From Diploptera punctata (lineage: Eukaryota; Arthropoda; Insecta; Blattodea; Blaberidae): a stretch of DNA of 64,000 nt. This document shows positions 35,655-46,674 of this stretch, piece after piece (within the stretch, counting starts at the first letter, position 1; every line of letters begins with the position of its first letter). Both the position numbers and the translations under genes were made by a program. Location of the stretch: positions 654,996-718,995 of the forward strand of contig JASPKZ010007545.1 of assembly GCA_030220185.1 (NCBI GenBank), given 5' to 3'. Under the pieces are notes generated by a model. The model was given only the letters and a program-made list of their open reading frames with translations, was not told where the DNA came from and did not search any database.

Positions 35655-36235
35655 TAATTAAAAATAGGAATGCGATGCACAAAGATATTAAACGTTAGCT
35701 CAATTCTAGAAATACAGGGTATGCTTGTCGTCCCAACTTCTCTAAAAAATATTAGACTAAAAATATGTAGAATTGTTATTTTTCAAGTTATATTATACGG
35801 ATGTGAAACATGGTCCCTTGCTTTAAGGGAGGAGAATATATTAGAGTACTTGAGAATTAAGTTCTTAGGAAATAGTTTGTTCCAAAGAGAGATGAACACA
35901 CAGGCGAATGGAAAAGAATATATTACAGTGTGCTACATGATCTTTATTGGAAACCAGATATAATAACAGTTAAGTTATGTAGACTGCGATGGGCAGGATA
36001 TGTGGCTTGAAAGCAGAATGAAAGAGGGTCATGGAATCTTCTTGTAGGAAAACCAGAGGGAAACGCCTAGTTGGTAGGCCAAGAATGAGACGGGATAATA
36101 ATATAAACCATTGATTTGATGGAAGTAGATTATACGGGAATGATTGGAAAACATTAGCTCAGAATTGGGATGTATGGAGAGCATATGTTCGCGCGGCCAT
36201 GAACTACGGGTTCGATAGTGCCAGTAAGTTGAAGT
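35655..36235 (+). mobile_element. (GTAA)-family LINE C-terminal copy, no tail
   Basis: It reads VILYGCETWSLALREENILE, then a degraded RLRWAG-type block and LVGKPEGNA.LVGRPRMRRD-like residues. It ends at cgggttcgatagtgccagta without the GTAA repeat. Multiple frameshifts are present. Confidence 0.8.
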
Positions 36236-36644
36236 TTGTTAGCATTTGCGCCTCGTCCTGATAGTTATGTACCATATGATTACAATTTGGGGCATAAAAT
36301 TCCAGAATAAGGCTTCATTGGAAGGTAATTTAAACCGTTTAGACACGTGTCGTACATTACCGGCACCTAAACAAGACGTAAGACGCCCCCGAGAAAAATT
36401 GTTAATACCTTTGATACCCAGCCAGTTTGTGTGTAACCAATGTACAATACTGCATTCTGCTTTGCACGAAAACAGAAATGATTTTATTTCATGGTAAATA
36501 ATGTTTTATACTCGTATATCGATAATAATTAATCAATTGAGTTAGTGTTTACTTGATGAAAATCCATATTTATCAATTAAATAAAAATAAAACGTAGTTT
36601 TATTTGATTTTCATATTTACGTATTATATAATTCAGTGACAGCT

Positions 36645-36670
36645 GTTTCGGTACACTGTACCTTCTTCAG
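36645..36670 (-). ncRNA. hammerhead-ribozyme-like core, left arm
   Basis: Reverse complement reads CTGAAGA, A, GGTAC, AGT, GTACC, GAAAC, which fits CUGANGA, helix II and GAAA of a hammerhead core. It is the mirror of the right-arm core. Helices I and III were not established by eye. Confidence 0.5.
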
Positions 36671-37227
36671 ACATGTTAACAAATTATGAATTGTGTTCCA
36701 ACTGATCTAAGCAACAATACAACAATATTTATTTAAATTTTTAAATTTAACAAAGGGGATTCATTCAAATCAAGTTGAGAATTTAAACAGTTTTTTACTA
36801 CTTTTAAACTTATTAATTTCTACAGCCTCCAAAAGATCTAACTTCTTACCCTTATCACAAATATGTAAAATTTCAAAATTTGGATCGAAACAATGAATAA
36901 ATTGGAATAGGTGGTTAGCATAGGTTAAAGGAACACCATGAGAGCATATAACAGAAATTTAGAAAATTCAAACTATGCTAACCACCTATTCCAATGTTAA
37001 TCATTGTTTCGATCCAAATTTTGAAATTTTACATATTTGTGATAAGGGTAAGAAGTTAGATCTTTTGGAGGCTGTAGAAATTAATAAGTTTAAAAGTTGT
37101 AAAAAAACTGTTAAAATTCTCAACTTGATTTGAATGAATCCCATTTGTTAAATTTAAAAATTTAAATAAATATTGTTGTATTGTTGCTTAGATCAGTTGG
37201 AACACAATTCATAATTTGTTAACATGT

Positions 37228-37253
37228 CTGAAGAAGGTACAGTGTACCGAAAC
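37228..37253 (+). ncRNA. hammerhead-ribozyme-like core, right arm
   Basis: CTGAAGA (37228-37234), then stem GGTAC/GTACC with loop AGT, then GAAAC (37249-37253). Penelope-like elements are known to carry hammerhead motifs in their terminal repeats, so location and core agree. Activity is untested. Confidence 0.5.
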
Positions 37254-37402
37254 AGCTGTCACTGAATTATATAATAAATATGAAAATCAAATAAAACTAC
37301 GTTTTATTTTTATTTAATTAATCGATAATAATTCATAAATTTGCATCATTCATAAATAATTTTATTATAATTTTAATGTTCTGGCACTTAACATATCGTT
37401 GG

Positions 37403-37573
37403 TCTCGGTGGTCTAGTGATTATGTTCCTTGCCTCTGGTCCAGAGGGTCGCGGGTTCATACCCGACCGGGACCAAAGGATATTTAGGTTTGAAAAATCCA
37501 AGAGACAAGTCCTGCTGGACAAACTTTAAGCCGTGGGTTCCAAGTCTGAAGATTTCCGGGCTCGTAAAATAAT
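37403..37573 (+). mobile_element. tRNA-derived SINE, family 2
   Basis: Head ggtggtctagtgattatgtt, box B gcgggttcataccc, body aaactttaagccgtggg and caagtctgaagatttccggg. It ends at ctcgtaaaataat, where another element has inserted. Confidence 0.9.
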
Positions 37574-37910
37574 CTTCTTCTTCCCTTCCTGGTTGTAATA
37601 TGTTTTCCTCTGATTGCGGTACCAACGCTATGCAGAGTAGACCATTGTTGGGGCTGCCACCTCGAAGCTTTAGGTCCAGCTCCTGGATGTACTAACCCCA
37701 TCTAGAGGGTTGCCACTTCCGCCAGATCCGCCGTGATGAAGGACTCCTTCTGCGCCGAATCTGCCGTTGAGGTCTTGACCGTAACCCTGGCTAGGGGCCC
37801 TTACAGAGTACTATCAGTCGGAGCCAACTTAATCCTGGTTTTTTAACGAAGTTGTTACTCCTCCCCCTCCTCCTTTCTCATCCGGGCTTGGGACCGGCCA
37901 TGGCGGAGTT
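37574..37910 (-). mobile_element. GC-rich insert in SINE with 13-bp target-site duplication and (GAA) tail
   Basis: ctcgtaaaataat occurs at 37561-37573 and 37911-37923. The 337-bp insert is GC-rich. On the minus strand it starts aactccgccatggccggtcc and ends in gaagaagaag, a short-unit tail, so it reads leftward. An open minus frame covers part of it (about 37483-37701, unassigned). It is probably a SINE or a truncated LINE; the family was not recognised. Confidence 0.7.
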
Positions 37911-37923
37911 CTCGTAAAATAAT

Positions 37924-38988
37924 ATCAATCCTAAATTAGTGTTCCTCAGCAAAATTTAACTGACCTTTCCCAACCAAGTAATAAATTAGTTGCTAACTAG
38001 ATGTCTCATTAAGGCAATATGCTGAACGCATGCCATTCACTGACATTTGTAGGGGATTGAACGAACTAAAATAGCTAGGTCTACAAACATCAGCTAGGGG
38101 AGCACGAATGTTTCCATGAGAGACCATGGTATGATATATATACTTGACATATTCGTCATTTTCTGCCTTTCTTTGTCAATAAAATGTTTTTTTTACCACA
38201 ATTACTTAACTTTACACACTTCATCCAATATTTTTTTATAATATAACCACTTTCTTAATGCATAATATATTCTGAAGATGGTAGGATCGAGATTCCTTAT
38301 AAGATAGTAACCCAAATAGTCATGTTATGCTGTCACCTGGAAGGTTGCATTAGAAAGTGTTTTGATTTATGGGGCACTGATAAATTTCCTTCTAATAAGA
38401 TTTTACAATATTTTTCCCTCATATGAAATTTCGTTGATATTTTAATTCGTCTTTAAATGTATTAGTAATTATTGTTAGTTAATACATGAATTAAGAAATT
38501 TCCTTTTTACTTTTCAGTTGAATTTCAGTGCTTTTTTGGTCACTACGTGTGGCCTATGTTTACCAACAAGACCACTGATAGCTTGCATTCAATTTATCAC
38601 ATCTCTTTTACATATTTGTTGGAGAAAATTTAATTAATTTTAAACTCTCTTAATATTTTAAAATTGTATTGAAATTTAAATTCCAAAATTAACAACGATA
38701 TAATAATCCACTTTGTCAGTTTCAGAAGAAAATAAATTAAACTACTCAATTAGGATACAAAATGTACTGTCACGATAAAGGCATTAATATCGTACTTAAT
38801 TTGGAAGCTTTGTCATGATATTATGGTACAAGATGAATTAATTTCACAGATTTTTGTACTGTATCTTAATAACTGCCGTTTTCTCAGCAACGGAATTTCA
38901 TAAGTAGTAAGATCGATATAGTGAAATTTCAGCATAGAACCTAGCAACATAATTACATGGAATGAATCAGATATTTCAAAATTAATAC

Positions 38989-39034
<46 letters not shown>

Positions 39035-39920
39035 ATTACATTTAAGAATCATGCTTTTCATTTTAAAATAATTTTAAATTTGAATTATTTCTGCTTGAAT
39101 TCGATCATTTTATAATATGGTAATATGCTCATGGATGTCAAATTAGTATTTGAGTCACGGAGCACGACGCATTGGTATTTGAGGAACTACGAATAGGAAA
39201 GATTGCTCTTGTAGGAATGTCCTGGAGGACCGAGCCTCATTATATTCTGCAGGCGATGTGACGTGAAATTCATGCTAATTGTGTCCACCGACACCATTGT
39301 TCACTCTTTCCGTCCGACCAATCTAAGTCAAAGTTCTGGAGAATCGGTGCCTTACGTTTATAAATTTTATTCCAACTTTTGCGTACTTAGCGCAGCACTA
39401 ACAAATATGAACGAACATACGTAGAAACATACTGAAATATGCAATTTGAATTAAAAATTCTTGTTATTTCGTTGCTCATGATATGTTTATGACATCGAAA
39501 ATAATAATGTAAAATCATGATTAATATTTCATCAAAATCTATGTATTTACATTCCAACATATTTTCGAATTGCAGGATTATAACGGATAATACAGTATTA
39601 CATTTTTGAATATCTATTTTAAATGCATTGCTAAGTACTGGAACTCCTTATCTCAAGAGATTAAGGGTTAACAGGAATTATAGTATTCAAAAAAGATATT
39701 ATTTCTTTAAAGGTCTCTCAACACCAAATACTTAGTTCCTTTCATTTCATTCTCTTATAATAATATTATTGTGATCAGTTATAGCCTGACTTAAGCTTTA
39801 TTTGTATATTTTCTTTCCTACGTTAGGTTTAATCAAAATTTTCTCTGTCTAATATTTTGTCACTGCATGAGTGAAAGTAGTATAAACTCTGAAATTTCAT
39901 TTATTATTACGGGCCTATTA
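37924..39920. other. no recognisable gene; TA microsatellite at 38993-39030
   Basis: AT-rich. Only the pure TA run at about 38993-39030 stands out. A GC-richer patch at 39160-39360 shows no motif. Confidence 0.4.
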
Positions 39921-39921
39921 T

Positions 39922-39924
<3 letters not shown>

Positions 39925-39953
<29 letters not shown>

Positions 39954-40255
39954 TTCCATCCATAGTAATTCTGCCCGAAGGCAGGTCCTTCACTGCAGTC
40001 ATAGCATTTTCATGCTAAGCTTACAGATTTACTGGGAAATTGTAGGTGTGGTAGCTTCCCGTTGCTTTCCACACCGGTGAAGGATGATGATTATGATGAT
40101 AATAAGGAGATGATGATAGTCTTATTATTCCGGGACCGTTTGGTCCTTAAAGTTTTCCTGACATTTGTCTTACACATGAGGAAAAACCCCGATAAAAACC
40201 TCACCCAGAAAAACTGCCCCGACCGGGGACATTATTTATGATTATTATTATTATT
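39925..40255 (-). mobile_element. SINE family 1, head-truncated, in (ATT)n
   Basis: The reverse complement begins at box B remains gtccccggtcggggcag. It runs ttatcggggtttttcctcat, gtcaggaaaactttaagga, gtgtggaaagcaacgggaag and gcagaattactatggatgg (SINE part 39953-40230). (ATT)n lies on both sides. It has a good body and complete 3' module. Confidence 0.9.
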
Positions 40256-40699
40256 AAATATAAATTTGGACAATACACATTGTATGGTCATAGAAGACAA
40301 ACGAAATTTTGGTTTTAATAGTCGAACAACGAATAATAAGAGCACGTGACGAGTATGTATATTTATGGGTAAAATGCAGATGGTAGGCATGGTCCTGAAA
40401 CTAGCAGTAGTAGGACTTTATTAGACAAAAAGTAAGATATTTACAATATTATTTACAAATATGGGTCGCACTGACAGTAAGCCGTACGTGCTGTTGATAG
40501 TCCGTTACAATAAAGTAATAATTGGTAATAGTGTAAAGAAAAAAAAACATTACAATTACATAAAGAAAACACAATAATATTACAATTTCATAATAATACA
40601 ATATATGAGAGGGTAATAAAAGGGTATATCTACGGTATCCAAATCAAATGGCGTTTCATGGGATAAGATTACAACACACACACACACAGATTATATATA
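40256..40699. other. no recognisable feature; (CA)n(TA)n at 40675-40702
   Basis: AT-rich with a short compound microsatellite at its end. Confidence 0.4.
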
Positions 40700-41282
40700 T
40701 ATACAATGATATATGGTGCAGAAACATGGGAATTAAAATCAAGAACAATCTATTTATTAGAATCTGCATAAATTTTATTTTGAAGCGTTCCGCTTGAAGG
40801 GGGAGTTACTAGAGCAATGAGATTCAGGGGACAATCTCGACCAACTCTGAAGACAACATCGATAATTATGGTAGGTGTGGAATTATTTTATGTATATTAT
40901 TTTTTTCTCTACTATACGAAAGTGAATGCTGGACACTTCGAGCAAAAGATAAATCCCGCATTAATAGTTCACAAATGAGATTCCTCCGATCACTAACTGG
41001 AGTAACATTAAGGGATAGAATGGAAAGTGATGAGATAAGGGTCCAGTGGAATAGTAGGGAAATGGTTGAACATATACAAAATTATCATATTAAATGGTTC
41101 CAACACGTCCAGAGAATGTCAAATTCCCGTTTACCAAAGATGATTTACCTCCTCAATCCTAAAGGCAAAAGAGACCTCGGAAGACCCTTCAACCGATGGA
41201 AAGATCAGTTTTGTAGTCGCAGAACGGGCATCATCACCCAATACTGCATTCGGAAGAAGAAGAAGAAGAAGAAGAAGATGTT
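40700..41282 (+). mobile_element. LINE C-terminal domain with (GAA)n tail
   Basis: It begins with YGAETWELKSR-like codons. A frame then reads YESECWTLRAKDKSRINSSQ, MRFLRSLTGVTLRDRMES, then KWFQHVQRMSNSRLPKM and GKRDLGRPFNRWKDQF. It ends in gaagaagaagaagaagaaga. The order (C-W-T-(L/M)R...GVT.RDR...(W)F.HV.RM...GRP..RW.DQF) is that of RTE-like LINE C-termini. The family is distinct from the GTAA-tailed one. Confidence 0.8.
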
Positions 41283-41289
41283 TTATTAA

Positions 41290-42240
41290 TAATCAAAACT
41301 AGTACAACACTATTAAGTTGATTCCTATATTTGACATGAATCAATTGAACTGTCGCTCTTGATATTTTCAATGGTGCTTGTGCGTTACTAACCGTTACCT
41401 GCATAAGTCTTACGTTCTTTGGGGTCCGAGTTCCTATCGCGATCCCAAATATTGACGAACGTGTATTTGTGTATACGTTTATCCAGTTGGGGATCTATTG
41501 TCTCTAGATTAATAATGCTTTGGCGACATTACAATTTCTCGCCTATCGCCCGACGGCAAGGTCGTCAGAAGGTGTTGATCTTGCCGAGATGCAAAACACG
41601 GACACAGTGATGAGTTAATTTTCTTTTAGAAAAAGTACAAGACCGTCTTCGAGAATTTTAAGGCGGTAATTTTTATTAGAACGATCATCCGATTGGTTCA
41701 CTTCACACACCAATCAACATACTTTATGCTGATTAGTTTGAATTAATAACGCCCACAATTTCACATATTTAGAACTTTCACACATTTTGGGGGTTGTTTT
41801 ACACAGCTGAGGACATTGACCTCGTTCACAAGGCTTGTTTGCTGGACATATTTTTGCAGGTCGGCTTCGGACAAATGGTTTTCCAAAAGACCATAAATAA
41901 TCACTGACTTCCCTCTGTTCACTTCTCCAATGTTAAGTTATTGGGTTATATTGCTTACACGTGGACATGCGAACTAATCTGCCTTATTATTTTGCGGACG
42001 AGGTCTTGAAAATTTATTTTCCACATGAACAAAATTTTCTTTACTTGACTACATAAATATTCATTATATAAATGTGTATTACCATTTATATTTAAAATAC
42101 ATATTCCTATAATTATTTTCCAATATTTAAATACATAATGAGAGGATAGATTTCCATCTTAATCTAAAATGATAGAATACAAGTAATGAGAAACAATGCC
42201 TTTAAACAAAATAGAATGTTGAAACAAATAGGATTTCAAA
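41290..42240. other. no recognisable feature
   Basis: Mixed composition, with a GC-richer part at 41400-41620. No conserved domain found. Confidence 0.35.
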
Positions 42241-42259
42241 AAACATTATTAAAATGGGT

Positions 42260-42584
42260 GGTGGGGCAGGGAAAAAGAAGGACAGAAGAAAGAGGATGCA
42301 AAAAGGATGAGAAGGAGGCAGGAAGAAGAAGAAGGACGAGGGGTCAAGAAGAATAGAGAAGAAGAAGAGGAGGAGAAGAAGAGAAAAAAGAAGAAGGGGG
42401 AAGAAGAAGAAGACGAAGAGAAGAAGAAGAAGAAGAAGAGAATGAGAGCAAGAAGAGAAGAAGAAGAAGAAGGAAGAAGGAAGAAGAAGAAGAAGAAGAG
42501 GAAAGAAGAAGACGAAGAGAAGAAGAACAAGAGGAAGAGAAGAAGAGAAAGAAAGAAGAGGCAGGAGGAGAGAAGAAGTTAAAA
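42260..42584. repeat. polypurine (GAA/GGA)n tract, about 325 bp
   Basis: Almost all A and G on the plus strand with only a handful of pyrimidines. It consists of GAA, GAGGA and AGAA units. It produces spurious Lys/Glu/Arg-rich frames on the plus strand and Leu/Ser/Phe-rich frames on the minus strand. Such tracts can form triplex (H-DNA) structure. Confidence 0.95.
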
Positions 42585-42589
42585 TAAGA

Positions 42590-42809
42590 ATAATAATGAT
42601 GAATAAGAATAAGTAATATATCATAATAATAATGATGAATAATAATAATAATAATAGTAATAATCATAATAATATACAATAATAATAATAATAGTTATAA
42701 TAATAAGATAATAATAATGATAATAATAATATAATAATAATAATTATTATTATGTAATAATAATAATTATTATTATGTAATAATAATAACAATAATAATA
42801 ATATTAATG

Positions 42810-42884
<75 letters not shown>

Positions 42885-42885
42885 A
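42590..42885. repeat. (AAT)n then (ATT)n microsatellite block
   Basis: Long AAT-rich run changing to ATT at about 42830, so the two halves can pair as a hairpin. It is contiguous with the polypurine tract. Confidence 0.95.
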
Positions 42886-42989
42886 ACTGGATAGTAATTA
42901 GAAAACAAGCCAATAATTTGTTAGCAGTAGAAATGAATTTTTTGGAGGCGATGGACAAGAATTTCAAGAAGGAATGAGGTCAGTAAGAG

Positions 42990-43340
42990 CACAATAAGGG
43001 AAATTATGCAAGTTAAAAAAACATTAGAAAAATCTAGGAAAATCGTTTGAAATGATATGGAAGAATGGAAGAAGAGAGAATACCAAAGAAGATCCTTAAT
43101 TGGAAAGCTAATGGAAGAAGCGAAGGGGCAGACCTAGAGAACGTTGGATGGATGGAGCGAGGAGAAATAGGCCTATGGAAGCTAGAGATCTGTGGGAAAA
43201 GATAATATAGACAGGAACCTCTGGCGTCAAATCACATTGTGTTGAAGAAGAAACACTGTATTGTGGAATATTCCTAATAAAAATTAATATTATTATTATT
43301 ATTATTACTATCATTATTATTGTTGTTATTATTGTTATTA
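42990..43340 (+). mobile_element. LINE C-terminal fragment with (ATT)n tail
   Basis: Frame-shifted plus reading gives ERIPKKILNWKANGRSEG, then an RPRERWMDGARRN-like stretch, MEARDLWEKI-like residues and DRNLWRQI. It is followed after about 50 bp by (ATT)n at 43285-43340. This is the C-terminal end of another RTE-like LINE. Confidence 0.6.
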
Positions 43341-43944
43341 AATTCACAGTGCTGGGAGATCCAATACCCATGGATGAACGGAAACATCCGGATCGTGTTT
43401 ATTTAGGTTTAAACAGAGAAATCGAAATATTCACATGTTGCTGTATAGGATGAACGCAGCTCTATTTTTATGCAAGACACAAAAATATAAACGTGGCAGA
43501 AATGTTCTCACGTGACTAGATGCAAATAAAGATCTGTAATATTTATAGTGATATCTCATTACAATAAGGAATCAGATGGATGAATCGCCGGCATCTACCC
43601 GAATGCAAATCTCATGAAAGGATGATCGGAAACAATATAGGTTTTTGAAGTGGAACGTCAAGACATCAAAAAACGGGAAATCCAGGAGTAACCGGGTTAC
43701 AACTCTATGTCTGGAGGATTGAAAGGAGATAAGGAATGGAATTTTCTGGAGGATAATTATAATTTTAAATGGGTTGTATTCTACAGTGGACGAATTATTA
43801 TATAACCCCTATTTTTACTTAATAGAAACGCTGTTAAACATGTATTTTGGTACCAGTCAGATCTGAGTGATTACAGGTTGACTGTAAGATGTTGAGTGCG
43901 AATATAGCAACGGTTTTCCTTGATTAGCTTTGGTTTTTGAGATA
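43341..43944. other. no recognisable feature
   Basis: No conserved motif. It precedes the left end of the composite element. Confidence 0.35.
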
Positions 43945-44114
43945 CTGTACAACCTTTGAAAAAAAAAAATTCTGGCGCAACTCTTGATGATGGAGAGTTA
44001 AGAGTTTTGAAGAGCGATTCACATCTTGGCCTACGTTTTTTACCATTTCTGACTCGTTTGAGTATAAAGCGGAAGGCGTAAGTCTCTCTTCATGCAGCAT
44101 TCGTATCGTTCTCT

Positions 44115-44185
44115 TCAGTGGAGCAGTCGATAACATGCTCATTTTCCGACAACGCGGGCCCACGTTCGATTCTGGTCAGGTAGAT
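44115..44185 (+). repeat. tRNA-like segment 1 in composite element
   Basis: Box A-like agtggagcagtcgataac (44117-44134) and box B-like cgttcgattct (44163-44173) with tRNA-like spacing. It could serve as an internal Pol III promoter. It lacks full tRNA pairing by eye. Confidence 0.6.
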
Positions 44186-44299
44186 TTTTTATTTATTATT
44201 TAACAACGTCGTTAATTTTCATTATGCCTACATGTTACCATGCTTCGTTTTAGAATTAAGTTTATGTATAGTTTATATGTATATGGAAATATTACCGGT

Positions 44300-44578
44300 A
44301 GGGACAGGCTACTGGGTGATACTTTTTTCGGGGTTTTTCCTCACTTGTAAGATAAATGTCAGGAAGTTTAGGGCCCAACGGTCACCGAAAATCATCCATC
44401 CAGGTATCACCATCACATTTTATCATTATCATCATCATTCTTCACCGGTATGGAAAGAAACGGGAAGCTACCACACCTACAGTTCCCTAGTAAAGCTGCA
44501 AAGCATAGCTGAAAATCCTATGATTGCAGTGAAAGACCTGCCCTCGGGCAGAATTACTATGCAACGGAATATATGAAA
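44300..44578 (+). mobile_element. 5'-truncated SINE family 1 inside composite element
   Basis: ttttttcggggtttttcctc, aaatgtcaggaagtttaggg, cggtatggaaagaaacggga and gggcagaattactatgcaac match the family body and 3' module. The tRNA head is absent. It shares its truncation with the copy at 32290-32585. Confidence 0.85.
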
Positions 44579-44814
44579 ATAAATAAATTAAAGGAAACAG
44601 CTCATTTTCTATATATATATATATATATATATACAAACTGAATAACGATTGTAACGTCTCGTTACTTTGTGTACAACACACGGCATAATAAAATTATTTA
44701 TTTCCATTACTAATACAAATTGCGTGTGATTAATTTAAATTAAGTTAATATTTGATTTCATTACACAATTAAGTCCTCAAGTACTACATCGTTTCATACA
44801 GACAACTTCTAGGA

Positions 44815-44885
44815 GAGATGGTTGTGGTCTAGTGGAGGGAGCATTTTTCCCGTGCATAAGGTCGCGTGTTCGATCCAACTGTCAT
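44815..44885 (+). repeat. tRNA-like segment 2 in composite element
   Basis: Box A tggtctagtgg (44825-44835) and box B gtgttcgatcc (44866-44876), both good Pol III consensus matches. It is followed by a T-run at 44888-44895 that could terminate Pol III. Confidence 0.65.
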
Positions 44886-45349
44886 GCTTTTTTTCTCCCT
44901 CCTTATTTCGATTTTCTTTATTTTGTTTCAATTCTTTTGCTTTGTTTTATTTTCAGTAATTATCGCACTACTTATTTACACGAAATTGTTTTCCATTGCA
45001 CGACACACAACGAAATAGATCGGATTTAGTTTCTCAAATAGTTGTATACTTGTGAAACCAAATAGCTGATCTCTGATCATGAGAAGTGGCTTCGTTCTGA
45101 GACTAAAATTATCTGTGCGCCGTCAGTTATTTCAAAGGCTGTACATTCTTCCGAAAAACAGGACATTTAACATGAAAAATATGACTTACTCAAAATAGTA
45201 TAAAAACAAATTATTATATACTAAACATATGGAATGCAAAGTGACACTGAATTTAATTCATAAGTGAAAACAACATAGTCGTCACAATTATTGCGTTAAA
45301 ATGTTCCGTTTACAATATAGGCCTATGATTGTATTCTATTAATATGTGA

Positions 45350-45560
45350 GTGATCAGAACAGTCGGTTGGAGAATACAGCAGTAGTCTGCTATCATGTCC
45401 CTTCCGATCTTCCTTGATACCTCTCCTCCATCACTTGGATGTTTTGATGGAACCTCTCCCCTTGTCCCTCACTGAAATCGTTAAGATTAACAGGAAATCT
45501 ATTTAAGCGGCGTTGTAGGAAGTGTATTCCCATGCTCACATTACGTCCCAAGTGAATTAG
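45350..45560 (-). pseudogene. fragment of a conserved repeat-associated protein
   Basis: Minus reading: LIHLGRNVSMGIHFLQRRLN, RFPVNLNDFSEGQGERFHQ, then NIQVMEERYQGR, then a stop where the family usually continues RW..(N)MMADYCW. I recognise the pattern N(M)S.K.HFL..HLD.FP.NLG..S(D)E.GERFHQD(I)..ME.RYQG from proteins scattered through arthropod genomes; their role is not known to me. There is no open frame. Confidence 0.6.
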
Positions 45561-46658
45561 TTTTCAGAATTACAAAAAAGTCCAAAACTGCTCAGGGAAA
45601 AGAATAACTGATTTATATAACTAACACTATAATAAACAGTTTAGACAAGGGTTATTTACCTCCAAAGTTTGGCAAACAGGCAAGGAAATATGGATGTTAT
45701 ACAACTAAAAGTTTGTTTTCTATGTTTCAAGGAAATAGTGACTTAACTGGTATTTTATCTGTATCCTTCATGTGAGACCTCCATAGTGAGTTGAAGTTCT
45801 GACAGATATAAATCTATAGGTAAATATATAAAAACTTAAATTATTTAATGAAACACAATGTTTGATAATGTTAAGAATGAAACTAAAAATGAAAAGGAGA
45901 TCAAATGATAATTCAGCCTAATTACAATGGACTATAAAAAGTAAAATTAATAGGCTCATAACGCAGGCTTTCGGACGGAACTCATGAAACATAAAACTAA
46001 TTTTAGTAAACAAATTTGCAATGATATCGTTCAGTGAACATGATACTGGCTGTTATGCATGTAGATGGATTGAATATAATGGGAAGTTGTGACATCAGTG
46101 AAACAGATTTCATAATAGTTACAGACAGTATATACCAAATTACAAGTAAATTTCGATACTCTACCGATAAACCAACCGCGTAAATCTGCAAACTAGCTGC
46201 ATTTTTCTTATATACTAACTACTAGTAGGAGCAAATTACACTAACAAATTATCGAAACTATATCCACACATCATTAGACTACATTTGCAGCTTACTGTAC
46301 AAACATTAGCTGATTGTAGTTGTAGTCGTATTGGATTCCTGCTTTAGTGTTTGAAATTACATTCCTAAGTGTTCCTTTCACCGTTAATTAACGAAGCGAT
46401 CAACCAATAATCTAGCAATTCTAGATCATACGAATCCCCTCGCTCAGAGTTTCATGAAGGAGAAAACCCATTCGTGGCACAAATTATCTGCTGATATGTG
46501 CAAATTGGAACGTAAGGAGTCCATCATTGCATTGATTAACACGCACACATATTCAAGCTGACATGACATCGCTTGAAATAATAGTAGCTCTAGAATCATG
46601 TAGACATAATGATATTGACTTAGTTTGAAGATTTATAATTGAATATAAATTAAAATAT
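45561..46658. other. no recognisable feature
   Basis: AT-rich with no conserved motif. Confidence 0.35.
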
Positions 46659-46674
46659 GTAAAACGCGATGCAT

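Larger units (their letters stand above)
36531..37320. mobile_element. Penelope-like palindromic insertion with 13-bp target-site duplication
   Basis: Two arms of about 349 bp (36575-36923) and 346 bp (36973-37318) are near-identical inverted copies around a 49-bp spacer. The right arm, read forward, encodes SNYANHL-type, FDPNFEILHICDKGKKLDLL then EAVEINKFKSCKK. This is the end of a GIY-YIG endonuclease domain as found in Penelope-like elements. atcgataataatt flanks the unit at 36518-36530 and 37321-37333. The high arm identity suggests a recent insertion. Confidence 0.8.
43946..45145 (+). mobile_element. composite element with TGTACA-type inverted termini, copy 2 (1.2 kb)
   Basis: The left end TGTACAACCTTTGAAAAAAA (43946 on) and right end (reverse complement TGTACAGCCTTTGAAATAAC from 45145 inward) form imperfect terminal inverted repeats that extend to a GGCGCA block. 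Inside are a tRNA-like segment, a 5'-truncated family 1 SINE, a TA run and a second tRNA-like segment, both tRNA-like parts on the plus strand. It is collinear with the inverted copy at 30616-33197. No transposase frame is present, so it would depend on an enzyme in trans. A clear target-site duplication was not found. Confidence 0.75.

Noticed and set aside
42202..42679. Open frames of 90-140 residues rich in K/E/R or S/F/L
   Set aside because: They are translations of the polypurine tract and AAT microsatellite in different frames and have no real composition or domain.
44115..44885. Two functional tRNA genes
   Set aside because: Boxes A and B fit, but acceptor and anticodon stems do not pair convincingly, and the segments are part of a repeated element, so they are treated as tRNA-like promoters.
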